64,000 bases of DNA. Source: Chloroflexota bacterium. Its GTDB lineage: Bacteria > Chloroflexota > Dehalococcoidia > Lucifugimonadales > UBA2985. Position numbers and translations under genes: made by a program. This document shows positions 50,274-58,775 of the stretch, one piece after another. Position 1 is the first letter of the stretch; every line of letters begins with the position of its first letter. The stretch lies in contig JAPPHY010000011.1 in the NCBI GenBank assembly GCA_028877205.1, positions 81,869 to 145,868 of the forward strand, read 5' to 3'. Under the pieces are notes generated by a model that was not told the origin of the DNA, did no database searches, and worked only from the letters and a program-made list of their open reading frames with translations.

Positions 50274-51440
50274 ATGAGCAAACGGAACAATGGACAGTGG
50301 CGGGACAAGGCACCGAAAGGGTCGCGACTCCACGAAGTCGCAATCGTGGGCGCGGGGGCGGCCGGGCTCGGATGCGGGGTTGCCCTGAAGGAGTTTGGCG
50401 TCGACGACGTCATCATCCTTGATCGCCATGAGGTCGGCGCCTCGTTCCGGCGGTGGCCGCAAGAGATGCGCTTCATCACGCCGTCGTTCACTTCGAACGC
50501 GTTTGGGATGCTCGACCTCAATGCGATAGTCCCCCGCACTTCGCCCGCCTTCACGCTTGACCGCGAACACCCCAGCGGAGCCGCATACGCGAAGTACCTC
50601 GACAATGTCGTCACACATTTCGAGCTCCGGGTGAAGTCCGGTATCGATGTCTGCGCAGTCGCTGTCGAGGACAACGGGACATTCACACTCACGACAACCG
50701 ATCGGCCGGTGCGGGCGCGACATCTCATCTGGGCGGCCGGGGAATTCCAGTACCCGAACCGCAACTCGTTTGCGGGCGCGGAATGCTGCTGCCACTCGTC
50801 CGACGTCAGCACGTGGCGGGATCTCGAAGGTGACCGTTTCACGGTGATCGGCGGCTACGAGAGCGCCGCAGACGCGGCCATCTCGCTGGTGCAGTTGGGG
50901 AAGAACGTGACCGTGCTGGCGCGATATGCGACGTGGAAGAGAGAAGACCCTGACCCCAGCATCTCCCTCTCCCCGTACTCCCGCGAACGTCTGGAATGGG
51001 CCGACTCCACAGGCTGCTTGGACCTCGTCGACAGTGTGGACATCACGTCGGTGCGCGAGGACGGTGACGCGTGGGTCGTCCAGGCCTCGGATGGCCGCGA
51101 GTGGACGAGCGAGACACGCCCGATCCTCGCCACCGGCTTCAAGGGCTCTCTCAGCCACCTCGACGGCCTGATTGAGTATAACGAAGACGGCGCCCCCGTC
51201 GTCACGGAAGAGGCCGACGAGTCCACGCTTGTGCCCGGCCTGTTCATCTCCGGCCCAATCCTCGAGCACCGGGGCGTGAACTTCTGCTTCATCTACAAGT
51301 TCCGCCAGCGCTTCGCCATCGTCGCCGATTCGATCGCACAGCGCCTCGGAATGGACACTACGGAAGCCGTCGCAGCCCACAGGGTGGCGGGGATGTACCT
51401 GGACGACCTCTCTTGCTGCGAGGAGTCCTGTGCGTGCTGA
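50274..51440 (+). CDS. FAD/NAD(P)-binding oxidoreductase with Cys-rich tail
   Basis: 388-aa flavin monooxygenase/thioredoxin-reductase-like protein. The FAD fingerprint GAGAAGLGCG is near residue 26, ILDRHEVGASFRRWP follows, and a second nucleotide fingerprint GGYESAADAAIS is near residue 192; ATGFKGSLSHL near 290 is the late FAD motif. The last eight residues, CCEESCAC, form an unusual cysteine cluster that could bind metal or a cluster. It starts with ATG after GAGAGGAGG, and its end overlaps the FeoB-core gene by eleven bases. A ferric reductase or metal-handling flavoprotein is suggested by context only. Confidence 0.75.
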   Translation: MSKRNNGQWRDKAPKGSRLHEVAIVGAGAAGLGCGVALKEFGVDDVIILDRHEVGASFRRWPQEMRFITPSFTSNAFGMLDLNAIVPRTSPAFTLDREHPSGAAYAKYLDNVVTHFELRVKSGIDVCAVAVEDNGTFTLTTTDRPVRARHLIWAAGEFQYPNRNSFAGAECCCHSSDVSTWRDLEGDRFTVIGGYESAADAAISLVQLGKNVTVLARYATWKREDPDPSISLSPYSRERLEWADSTGCLDLVDSVDITSVREDGDAWVVQASDGREWTSETRPILATGFKGSLSHLDGLIEYNEDGAPVVTEEADESTLVPGLFISGPILEHRGVNFCFIYKFRQRFAIVADSIAQRLGMDTTEAVAAHRVAGMYLDDLSCCEESCAC

Positions 51441-52647
51441 CCGACATGACGTCGATGTCGCGGCGCCTCACACCACGCCGCTCCTCGGACGCGCGAGCGT
51501 TGGAAAGCTAGCGCCGGATCGAGCGGGGTGGCGGATCGAGCCGCGGCGTGGACTCCTCGAGCACGCGGTCGCAGGCCCCGCGACAGCGGTCGTCCTCCTG
51601 ATCCTGCCCGCACTGCTCGCCGTGCTCGGCGCGAACCAGGCCGCCGCCTGGCTTGATCCGCTGGCCGTGGCCATCACGACGCCCCTGGCCGAGAGGATAG
51701 AGGGCTGGCCGGGACCGCTCGCGGCTGTGCTAGCCGGCGACTACGGACTGCTCACGATGGGGCCGTTGCTATTCGTGTGGGCGGTCCCCACGGTGCTGGT
51801 CTACTCGGTGCTGATCAGCGTCTACAAGGCGAGCGGTCTCGCCGACCGCATCGGGACAGCGATCCACCCCCTGTTGCGGCCTGTCGGCCTGCACGGGCGC
51901 GATGTGACACGGGTGCTGATGGGCTTCGGTTGCAACGTCCCGGCAATCGTCTCCACACGCTCCTGCTCTGCCTGCACCCGTCCGACGACCGTCGGCGCGA
52001 TATCCTTCGGGTCCGCCTGCTCGTACCAGCTCGGCGCGACGCTCGCGGTCTTTGCCGCCGCCGGCCAGGGCGGTCTCGTTGTGCCGTACCTGGCGCTGCT
52101 CGTCGGGGCGACGCTCGTCTACACGCGCCTCATCAGTCAGCCTTCCGCGCGGTCGAAACTCAACACACTGCTCATCGAACCACGCACCTTCCTCACCAGG
52201 CCGTCCTTCGCGGCAGTTGGGTCGGAGGCACAAGGGACGGTTTGGGCATTCTTCCGCACGGCGCTCCCGACATTTTTCGCGATTGCCATGGTTGCCTCGC
52301 TCCTCGACTGGTCGGGCGTGCTCGATGCAGCGGGGGGGTTGCTGGCGCCGGCGATGGCCGTGTTCGCACTGCCGACGGACGCGGCATTGCCGACCGTGCT
52401 CGCCGCTGTCCGCAAGGACGGCATACTGCTCCTGGCCGAAGCCGGTACCGTCGCCTCCTTGAGCGCGGCCCAGCTGCTTGTTGCGACATTCCTGGCCGGA
52501 ACTGTTCTGCCATGCCTGGTCACCGCGATCACGATTGGGCGCGAGCTCGGGTTACGGTTCGCGGGCGGGCTTGTCGTGAAGCAGTCCGCCTTCGCTGTCA
52601 CGGTCGCCGCCACCGTTGGCTGGGTCTCAGCCGCGTTCGGCGGGTAA
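51430..52647 (+). CDS. FeoB-like membrane core without GTPase domain
   Basis: 405-aa membrane protein. It has two Gate-type bundles and the FeoB-core signature GFGCNVPAI near residue 165, followed by STRSCSACTRPTTVGA (a CxxC where FeoB has none) and SACSYQLGATLAVFA, which aligns with the cysteine-containing helix of FeoB. The second bundle holds TDAALPTVLAAVRKDG, in place of FeoB's AKE loop. The ~270-residue N-terminal GTPase and spacer are absent: the protein begins with about 40 soluble residues. GTG start with GAGGAG five bases upstream. Overlap with the flavoprotein gene implies coupled expression. Confidence 0.8.
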   Translation: MRADRHDVDVAAPHTTPLLGRASVGKLAPDRAGWRIEPRRGLLEHAVAGPATAVVLLILPALLAVLGANQAAAWLDPLAVAITTPLAERIEGWPGPLAAVLAGDYGLLTMGPLLFVWAVPTVLVYSVLISVYKASGLADRIGTAIHPLLRPVGLHGRDVTRVLMGFGCNVPAIVSTRSCSACTRPTTVGAISFGSACSYQLGATLAVFAAAGQGGLVVPYLALLVGATLVYTRLISQPSARSKLNTLLIEPRTFLTRPSFAAVGSEAQGTVWAFFRTALPTFFAIAMVASLLDWSGVLDAAGGLLAPAMAVFALPTDAALPTVLAAVRKDGILLLAEAGTVASLSAAQLLVATFLAGTVLPCLVTAITIGRELGLRFAGGLVVKQSAFAVTVAATVGWVSAAFGG

Positions 52648-52910
52648 CGATCCACATCACCCTCTCTGCCGCAACGCATGGGCATGAGACAGACCCCCTC
52701 ACACTCAGGGAGTGGGCCGGGGTGGGGTAAACTCCTTGCAACAGTTTCCTGCAGCATCCACCCTCACCCTGACCCTCTCCCTCAAGGGAGAAGGGTAAAG
52801 AGAAGACCCCACTACGGCCAAACTTCGACTCGCCGCGCCTCACCGGGCACATCCGCTGCCGCTGGTGGTATAATCGTCTCGCACCAATCCCCTACACGGC
52901 GGTCAACACC
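52648..52910. repeat. Spacer with CCCTCACCCTGACCCTCTCCC-type repeat
   Basis: Bases about 52758-52800 hold CCCTCACCCTGACCCTCTCC with a GGGAGAAGGGT return arm, a hairpin repeat related to one at 61587-61631. The right end holds an extended -10 (TGGTATAAT, 52866-52874) with no clear -35, the probable promoter of the next gene. Confidence 0.5.
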
Positions 52911-54125
52911 ATGAGCAGTCAGGCGTACGACATAGCGATCATCGGCGGCGGCATCGTCGGCCTTGCCACCGCCCTGCAGCTCTCCACTAACCACCCCGAC
53001 CAGCGGGCCGTGGTGCTGGAGAAGGAGACCGCGATCGGCACGCACCAGACCGGCCACAACAGCGGCGTGATCCACTCCGGCATCTACTACCGGCCAGGCT
53101 CGCTGAAGGCGCGCAACTGCGTCGAGGGCGGCCGCGCCCTCATGGCGTTCTGCGACGAGAACGAGATCGAGTACCAGCTGTGCGGCAAGGTTATCGTGGC
53201 CACGGGCGAGAACGAGCTGGCCGCGCTCGACGAGCTCCACAGGCGCGGCACGGCCAACGGCGTCCCCGGCCTCCGGATGATCGGCCCAGAGGAGCTGCGA
53301 GAGATCGAGCCTCACGCCAACGGCATCCGGGCACTCCACTCGCCGAATACCGGCATCATCGACTTCGCGCAGGTGGCCGCTGGATACTCCAGGCGCTTCC
53401 GCGAGAACGGCGGCGAGGTGCTCACCGGCGCACGCGTGAATTCGATCCGCCGCGCCGACGGCCTCACGTACCTGGAGACCGACCGGGGCGAGGTGCGCGC
53501 ACGCAACGTCATCAACTGCGCCGGCCTATACTCGGACGCCATCGCCCGCATGATGGGCGTCAAGCAGGACGTGAGGATCGTGCCGTTCCGCGGCGAGTAC
53601 TACATGCTGGCCCACGAGGCCGAGCACATGGTGAACGGGCTGATCTACCCCGTGCCCAACCCGGAGTTCCCGTTCTTGGGCGTCCACTTCACCCGCACCG
53701 TCCACGGCGAGGTGGAGGCAGGCCCCAACGCAGTCCTGGCCTTCGCAAGAGAGGGCTACAACATCACGCGCGTGAACCCCAAGGAGATGCTGGGCACGCT
53801 GGGCTACCGCGGCTTCTGGACCATGTCCGCCCGCTACTGGAAGATGGGAATGAAGGAGATGTACCGCTCGCTGAGCAAGGGCGCGTTCGTGAAGTCGTTG
53901 CAGAAGCTGGTGCCGGAAATCCGCGACGAGCACCTGGTGCGCGGCAACGCAGGCGTCCGAGCGCAGGAGGTGGAGCGCAACGGCCTCTTGACGGACGACT
54001 TCCACATCACCGAGACGCCGAACGCGGTCCACGTGCGGAATGCGCCTTCGCCGGGCGCAACGGCCTCGCTTGCGATTGGGCGTGACGTGGTCGCGGCCGC
54101 CGCCAAGGCGTTTGGGCTGGGCTAG
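52911..54125 (+). CDS. lhgO: L-2-hydroxyglutarate oxidase-like FAD-dependent enzyme (LhgO)
   Basis: 404-aa DAO-family flavoenzyme. The FAD fingerprint is IIGGGIVGLATALQL near residue 11, followed by KETAIGTHQTGHNSGVIHSG, the LhgO hallmark, and YYRPGSLKARNC. Also seen: NCAGLYSDAIARMMG near residue 203, and PFRGEYYML near residue 224. LhgO oxidises L-2-hydroxyglutarate to 2-oxoglutarate and feeds electrons to the membrane. Length close to E. coli LhgO (422 aa). ATG follows the extended -10 by about 37 bases. Confidence 0.87.
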   Translation: MSSQAYDIAIIGGGIVGLATALQLSTNHPDQRAVVLEKETAIGTHQTGHNSGVIHSGIYYRPGSLKARNCVEGGRALMAFCDENEIEYQLCGKVIVATGENELAALDELHRRGTANGVPGLRMIGPEELREIEPHANGIRALHSPNTGIIDFAQVAAGYSRRFRENGGEVLTGARVNSIRRADGLTYLETDRGEVRARNVINCAGLYSDAIARMMGVKQDVRIVPFRGEYYMLAHEAEHMVNGLIYPVPNPEFPFLGVHFTRTVHGEVEAGPNAVLAFAREGYNITRVNPKEMLGTLGYRGFWTMSARYWKMGMKEMYRSLSKGAFVKSLQKLVPEIRDEHLVRGNAGVRAQEVERNGLLTDDFHITETPNAVHVRNAPSPGATASLAIGRDVVAAAAKAFGLG

Positions 54126-54729
54126 CGCGGCCTTCTCTGTCATTTCGAGCGCAGTCGAGAAATCCAGGACCTGCCGCCCAGCCGCCACGACCGTCATTCC
54201 TGCGAAAGCAGGAATCCATCACCCAGTGGAAAGGTGGGCGGCGGCTGGCTCATCGCCCACCCCTAAGCCCCAGGGGCTAGACCCCCGCTTTCGCGGGGGT
54301 GACGGGAGGAGCGCCGCGCGGCCGCCCAGTTCGACTCTCACAGCCAGCGACCGCCTTAGATTCCTCGACTACGCTCGGAATGACGGTGGTGGGGCGTTCG
54401 GCCTGGGGTAGCGGCCTTCCCTCCAGCCCACTCAGAGCCTGCCCCGCACGCCGATGCGGGGATGAGTGAACTGTAAGGACGATCGTGACCGTCATTGCGG
54501 CGGAAGCCGCAATCTAGTTCCGGGGTGTAGGGGTGAGCGACGCGCCGCCGCACGCCTCTCCACCTGGTGATAGATTCCCGCGTCCGCGGGAATGACGGTT
54601 GAGGAGGCGCCACGCAACCACTCCTGCGCAGGCAGGAGTCCAGGGGAGGTGGGGCGTCTGCAGATGGATTCCTGCTCCCCACTTTCGCGGGGACAAGCTC
54701 CGCGGGAATGACGGAGGCGGCAGGTGCCC
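54126..54729. repeat. Nested intergenic palindromic repeat cluster
   Basis: About 600 non-coding bases filled with short palindromes. A GTCATTTCGAGC-family element (54139-54393) encloses two elements of a second family (CGTCATTCCTGCGAAAGCAG near 54190-54215; CCCCGCTTTCGCGGGGGTG near 54285-54303). More second-family copies follow near 54486-54515, 54573-54599 and 54663-54716. Such repeats form hairpins and end transcripts in many genomes. No gene is seen. Confidence 0.75.
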
Positions 54730-55665
54730 CTACCGGTAAGCCACCAGCACCACCGACGCCGTCGCAAGCCACAGCACGATATTCACCAACAGCGGCGCGT
54801 CTGTCAGCAGTATCTGCTCCGGGCTCTCGCCAAGGTTTTTGTGGTGCACCAGGTACAGGTAGCGGAACAGCCCGTACATCACGAACGGAATGGTCAGGAG
54901 CATCGCGTTGTTGTCGGGCAGGTTCTCGGCGGTGAAGGTGTAGAGCACGTAGGAGACCAGCGTCGCAGGCGCGACGATCGCAATGAGCTGCTCCAGCAGC
55001 CGCGGCGTGTACTCCTCCAGGCTCTGTCGCTGAAGCTGTGCCCTGTCGCCCGCGAGCTCGATCTCGTTGAGGCGCTTGGCGAACCCCAGGAACAGCGCGC
55101 CCAGCGACGTGCAGACGTACAGCCACGGCGAGATCGCCACGTCCAGCACCACCGCGCCCGCCACGGCACGCAGCACGAACCCGGAGCTGATTGCCATGAT
55201 GTCCAGTATCACCATCCGCTTCAGGTACAGCGAGTACGCCGCGTTGACTACCAGGTACACCCCAGCGACCAGCGCGAAGAGCGGCTCCAGCAGGTAGGCG
55301 AGGACGGAGCCGGCGACAGCCATCGTCGCGGCCAGCGCCACGGCCGCCACCGGCGACACCACGCCCGCGGCGATGGGCCGGTGCTGCTTCCGCGGGTGGT
55401 GCCGGTCGCGCTCCGCGTCGAGGACGTCGTTGACGAGGTAGACGGCGCTGGTGACGAGGCAGAAGATGGCCGCGGCCGCGGTGATGAGCGCGAAGGTGCG
55501 GGACGCTTCGCCAAGGTCGCTCAGGCTCCATGCCTGGTCGACGGTGAAGAACAGGGCGAAGTAGATGATGAGGTTCTTGGTCCACTGGCGCGGGCGCATG
55601 GAGGAGATGACTCCCCTGGCTGCAGCCCAGCCTCCCGCCTGGCCGACTCCCTCCGCTTCTGCCAT
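54730..55665 (-). CDS. UbiA-family prenyltransferase (decaprenyl-phosphate phosphoribosyltransferase-like)
   Basis: 311-aa membrane prenyltransferase with about nine helices. The first Asp-rich motif is in AVYLVNDVLDAERDRHHPRK near residue 80, followed by HRPIAAGVVS; the second acidic motif falls near GFAKRLNEIELAGD. The opening SMRPRQWTKNLIIYF and RHHPRKQHRPIA are close to DPPR synthases that place phosphoribose on polyprenyl phosphate for cell-wall arabinan, a role unproven here. The ATG at 55665 is taken because the longer frame is built from repeat DNA. Confidence 0.8.
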   Translation of the reverse strand: MAEAEGVGQAGGWAAARGVISSMRPRQWTKNLIIYFALFFTVDQAWSLSDLGEASRTFALITAAAAIFCLVTSAVYLVNDVLDAERDRHHPRKQHRPIAAGVVSPVAAVALAATMAVAGSVLAYLLEPLFALVAGVYLVVNAAYSLYLKRMVILDIMAISSGFVLRAVAGAVVLDVAISPWLYVCTSLGALFLGFAKRLNEIELAGDRAQLQRQSLEEYTPRLLEQLIAIVAPATLVSYVLYTFTAENLPDNNAMLLTIPFVMYGLFRYLYLVHHKNLGESPEQILLTDAPLLVNIVLWLATASVVLVAYR

Positions 55666-56076
55666 TGCGAATGGATGATAACCAGCCACGGCGCGCAAAG
55701 TCAACGCGGCGGCCTTTCCGCTGTCATTTCGAGCGCAGCCGAGAAGTCTAGGACCTGCAGCGGTCTGACACCCCCCGCTCCAAGTAGCCTCGCAGCCTCC
55801 GAATCCAACACACGCGACCCTCGACTGCTTGAGATTCATCGACTGCGCCTCGCTTTCGCTCGACTACGCTCGGAATGACGGTGGTGAACGTCTAGCCATG
55901 AGCTGGAGGACGCGAGAGCGCTCCCCCAGCCCGCTCATGGTGAGCCTGTCGAACCATTCGAGCGGGCCGGTTGCCCCCGCCTATGGCGCTCGCAGGCGGA
56001 TTGCGGTACAATAGGCAGGCGTCGTCGCACGAGAGGGTGCGGGGCGCCGACCATCTCCACATCGAGGAGACACAAC
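55666..56076. repeat. Repeat-rich spacer upstream of the UbiA gene
   Basis: About 410 non-coding bases. One GTCATTTCGAGC-family element spans 55723-55886 (left GTCATTTCGAGCGCAGCCGA, right GACTACGCTCGGAATGACGG). A GAGCCTGTCGAACCATTC-type repeat lies near 55938-55965. The right end holds GAGGAGA, the ribosome site of the next gene. Confidence 0.65.
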
Positions 56077-56271
56077 GTGAACGGACTGATTTCCATCGTG
56101 CTCCCGCTAGGGGCCATGATTACGGTTGCCATACTGATGATCGGCCTGGGCAGCGTGTTCCTGGCCGCCGGGCACAACGGCACCATCGTGATTGGCCTGG
56201 CGATCATCATCCTCGTCCCGCTCGGCGGGTGGCTGGTCACCCGCGGCGGCAGCAGCGAAAGCAGCGGCTAG
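56077..56271 (+). CDS. Small two-helix membrane protein
   Basis: 64-aa protein with two hydrophobic segments (residues 5-30 and 37-54) and a Gly/Ser tail (RGGSSESSG). GTG start with GAGGAGA about eight bases upstream. No family recognised. Separated by 77 bases from the methyltransferase gene. Confidence 0.6.
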   Translation: MNGLISIVLPLGAMITVAILMIGLGSVFLAAGHNGTIVIGLAIIILVPLGGWLVTRGGSSESSG

Positions 56272-56348
56272 CACGTTCGACTGCTCCCCCCGCCTAGCTC
56301 ACAAGGCGGCGTTTCAGTACCCGAGTACAAGCCGGAGAAGTCCGCTCT

Positions 56349-57827
56349 ATGGCCACACCCAACTTTGCGGACAGGACCATCTGGACGGGCGACAACCTGG
56401 ACATTCTGCGCGGGATGAACAGCGAGTGCGTTGACCTGATCTACCTGGACCCGCCCTTCAACTCCAACCGTGACTACTCAGCTCCGATTGGCTCGCAGGC
56501 AGCAGGCGCGGCCTTCAAGGACACCTGGACCCTGAATGACGTAGACCTCGCTTGGCACGGGCTGATAGCCGAGGAGCACCCAGGACTGTACAGCATCATT
56601 GACGCCGCGGGCGTTGCCCACGGCAAGGGAATGAAGTCTTACCTAATAATGATGGCCGTCCGGCTTTTGGAGATGAGGAGGGTCCTGAAGCCAACTGGTT
56701 CCATCTACCTCCACTGCGACCCCACAGCCAGTCACTATCTCAAGCTCCTAATGGACGCGGTGTTTGGGCCCGCGATGTACTTGAACGAAATGACGTGGAA
56801 ACGCTCCAGCGCGCACAGTGACACTAGGCAAGGTATGCGTAGGGCGGGCAAGATCCGCGACATAGTGCTTGTTTACTCCAAGTCGGAAGACTACGCTTGG
56901 AACCCGCAGTACATGCCCTATACGGAAGATTACCTTGAGGCAGAGTATCGCCATATCACTCACCACAACCGCAGATACAAGGAGACGGACGTAACTGCCG
57001 CCAAGCCGGGGGGAGATACCGAGTACCTGTGGCATGTCAAACGCCCCACGCACGAAAAGGCTAGGTGGTCAGCAGACCTCACGGAAGAACATCTGAACCC
57101 AAAGCCTGGCTGGGAGTACAAGGCCGTAAAGCCTTACCGGGGCCGCTACTGGGCCTACTCAAAGGCCAACCTGACCGGCTTCTGGAACGAGGGCAGACTG
57201 ATTCACCGAGAGACGGGGATGCCGCGCCTAATGCAGTTTGCAGACGATATGCCTGGGATTCCTCTACAAGACCTGTGGGACGACATTCCGCCGGTGCTGG
57301 GCAAGGAACGGGTAGGGTATCCCACTCAAAAGCCGCTCGCTCTTCTTGAGCGTATCGTCAGGGCGTCCAGCAACGAGGGTGATCTAGTTCTGGATCCTTT
57401 CTGCGGATGCGCCACCGCCTGCGTGGCCGCAGAGAACCTCGGCCGCAGGTGGGTTGGCATAGATATCTCCCCCAAGGCCGTGGAGCTGGTCAACACGCGG
57501 CTCAGCAAGACAATGGGTAGCCTTTTTCACAGCCGCCTAGTCACCGCCCGCACGGACGTCCCTCGCCGCACGGACACCGAGACACCCATCAACTATAAGG
57601 AGCAGAAGCACGATCTGTTCGGACGGCAGGAGGGGCTGTGCGGCGGCTGCAAGGTGATGTTTCCCTTCCGCAACTTCACCATTGACCACGTGGTGCCGCG
57701 TAGCAGAGGCGGCACTGACCACATTGAGAACCTGCAGCTTCTATGCGGGGCTTGCAACTCCATCAAGGGTGACCGGCCGCAGGAGTACCTCGTAGCACGG
57801 CTCCAAGAGATAGCAGTGACGACGTGA
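56349..57827 (+). CDS. DNA methyltransferase fused to an HNH endonuclease
   Basis: 492-aa fusion. Residues 1 to about 400 are an N6-adenine or N4-cytosine methyltransferase of the beta class: motif IV DPPF near residue 34 (LIYLDPPFNSNRDYS) comes first and motif I DPFCGCATACVAAENLG, the SAM site, near residue 349. Residues about 428-475 are an HNH nuclease: GLCGGC with KVMFPF, TIDHVVPRSRGGTDH, and LLCGACNSIKGD with the second zinc pair. A methyltransferase carrying its own nuclease could be a self-contained restriction-modification protein or a mobile-element enzyme. Its TGA overlaps the next gene's GTG by four bases. AAGTCCGCTCT precedes the ATG; no strong ribosome site. Confidence 0.85.
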   Translation: MATPNFADRTIWTGDNLDILRGMNSECVDLIYLDPPFNSNRDYSAPIGSQAAGAAFKDTWTLNDVDLAWHGLIAEEHPGLYSIIDAAGVAHGKGMKSYLIMMAVRLLEMRRVLKPTGSIYLHCDPTASHYLKLLMDAVFGPAMYLNEMTWKRSSAHSDTRQGMRRAGKIRDIVLVYSKSEDYAWNPQYMPYTEDYLEAEYRHITHHNRRYKETDVTAAKPGGDTEYLWHVKRPTHEKARWSADLTEEHLNPKPGWEYKAVKPYRGRYWAYSKANLTGFWNEGRLIHRETGMPRLMQFADDMPGIPLQDLWDDIPPVLGKERVGYPTQKPLALLERIVRASSNEGDLVLDPFCGCATACVAAENLGRRWVGIDISPKAVELVNTRLSKTMGSLFHSRLVTARTDVPRRTDTETPINYKEQKHDLFGRQEGLCGGCKVMFPFRNFTIDHVVPRSRGGTDHIENLQLLCGACNSIKGDRPQEYLVARLQEIAVTT

Positions 57828-58024
57828 ACGGCGGAGAGCGCGAAACATTTGTGGGCAGCTTGGTACATAGGAAGGTGCGTCGGCATTTCCACCGGTTCGA
57901 ATGCACATGGGCCAAAGCCATAAAGGCATGGAATGTGATTGAGTTCTCGTCGCGAGAGGCAGCAATCAACGCGGGCTACAGGCCATGCAAGACATGCAGA
58001 TCCGGCGGGCTAATGGGGAAGTGA
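57824..58024 (+). CDS. Ada-metal-site-like small protein (first)
   Basis: 66-aa protein ending in AGYRPCKTCRSGGLMGK with an upstream VGSLVHRKVRRHFHRFECTW. Cys-x-x-Cys near the end and Cys plus His earlier recall the zinc site of the Ada N-domain (YH...C...GYRPCK.C). GTG start overlapping the methyltransferase stop (GTGA). A close relative follows at 58067. Stand-alone role unknown; possibly DNA- or metal-linked. Confidence 0.65.
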   Translation: MNGGERETFVGSLVHRKVRRHFHRFECTWAKAIKAWNVIEFSSREAAINAGYRPCKTCRSGGLMGK

Positions 58025-58066
58025 AAGGATACGGCTTGGGGTAGCCCCACCAGAAGGAGGTGTGAC

Positions 58067-58234
58067 GTGACGCAAGAGCATGAGTATTACGTGGGTAGCC
58101 TGAACCGCAATCACTTTCACCACACTTGGTGCCGGTGGGCCGCCTTTATAAGTGCGCAGAATCTCATTGAGTTCTACAGCCACGCCGAGGCCGTAGAGGC
58201 CGGATACAGGCCATGCAAGACCTGCCGGGCATGA
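58067..58234 (+). CDS. Ada-metal-site-like small protein (second)
   Basis: 55-aa paralogue of the previous gene: YVGSLNRNHFHHTWCRWAAF, then LIEFYSHAEAVEAGYRPCKT ending CRA. The conserved pattern is VGSL, HFH, C-x-W-A, IEF, AGYRPCKTCR. GTG start with AGAAGGAGG at 58051-58060 in front. Forty-two bases after the first copy. Confidence 0.65.
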   Translation: MTQEHEYYVGSLNRNHFHHTWCRWAAFISAQNLIEFYSHAEAVEAGYRPCKTCRA

Positions 58235-58265
58235 AGCGCCACAAACGAGTACACATGACAACAGA

Positions 58266-58391
58266 ATGAAAGCACTGCTTCATGTAGTCTGGGAGTGGGT
58301 GAAGACTATATTCTTAGTCATCTTGGGTATCTATTTCCTGGCTATCGGATTGTGGCTCATGTGGACGCTTAATACCGACGCACCCCCATAG
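58266..58391 (+). CDS. 41-aa single-helix membrane micro-protein
   Basis: Open frame of 41 codons with a hydrophobic stretch (TIFLVILGIYFLAIGLWLMW, residues 14-33) and short polar ends. Ribosome site weak. Position after the Ada-like pair and the strong hydrophobic profile support a small membrane protein, but this could be chance. Confidence 0.45.
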   Translation: MKALLHVVWEWVKTIFLVILGIYFLAIGLWLMWTLNTDAPP

Positions 58392-58427
58392 TTACTAAGG
58401 GCGATGGGGGGATAGAAGGGAGCGATA

Positions 58428-58523
58428 ATGGCCGACAGTCACATTTGGGGAGTCATAGGGTTAGCAGTGGTTCATGTGTGCATGTTCTTGAGCATCTGGG
58501 CCTACTGCAACGGTAGACGATGA
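58428..58523 (+). CDS. 31-aa single-helix membrane micro-protein
   Basis: Open frame of 31 codons (MADSHIWGVIGLAVVHVCMF and on to YCNGRR): one membrane helix with a Cys-bearing end. GAAGGGAGC lies eight bases upstream of the ATG, a good ribosome site for such a short frame. Confidence 0.5.
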   Translation: MADSHIWGVIGLAVVHVCMFLSIWAYCNGRR

Positions 58524-58751
58524 AAGGCTCTATCCAACACGCAGGAGGAGAGGCTGATGGCACCCCCCGAGTATAGCTACGAAAGGTACGACTACATGGT
58601 CCATAGCGTGACCACATTGGACGAGCTCGCTGGAGTAATTGAACGTGAAAGCGAGCGGGGTTGGCGTCTTGCTCAGGCGTTCTTTGCGGAGGGCAGATAC
58701 GTGGCGATCTGCGAGCGGAAGGTAGAATAGCCACCATGAAAGGCTCCATCC
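58520..58751 (+). repeat. Direct repeat flanking the DUF4177-like gene
   Basis: ATGAAAGGCTCTATCC at 58520-58535 and ATGAAAGGCTCCATCC at 58736-58751 (15 of 16 bases alike) bracket the DUF4177-like gene, 216 bases apart. Could be remnants of a duplication or an insertion boundary. Confidence 0.4.
58557..58730 (+). CDS. DUF4177-like small protein
   Basis: 57-aa protein with the DUF4177 pattern: YERYDYMVHSV, LDELAGVIERESERGWRLAQ, then YVAICERK. GCAGGAGGAG precedes the ATG at good spacing. Directly flanked by a 16-base direct repeat (58520-58535 and 58736-58751). Function of the family is unknown. Confidence 0.65.
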   Translation: MAPPEYSYERYDYMVHSVTTLDELAGVIERESERGWRLAQAFFAEGRYVAICERKVE

Positions 58752-58775
58752 GCCAGCGCATCCCCGCGTAACACT

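Noticed and set aside
54126-54729. Possible CRISPR array
   Set aside because: Repeats are palindromic, unequal in length, irregularly spaced and of two families; no uniform spacers and no cas genes are seen.
55666-55839. N-terminal extension of the UbiA gene
   Set aside because: The extra codons come from the palindromic repeat DNA; the ATG at 55665 matches the family start.
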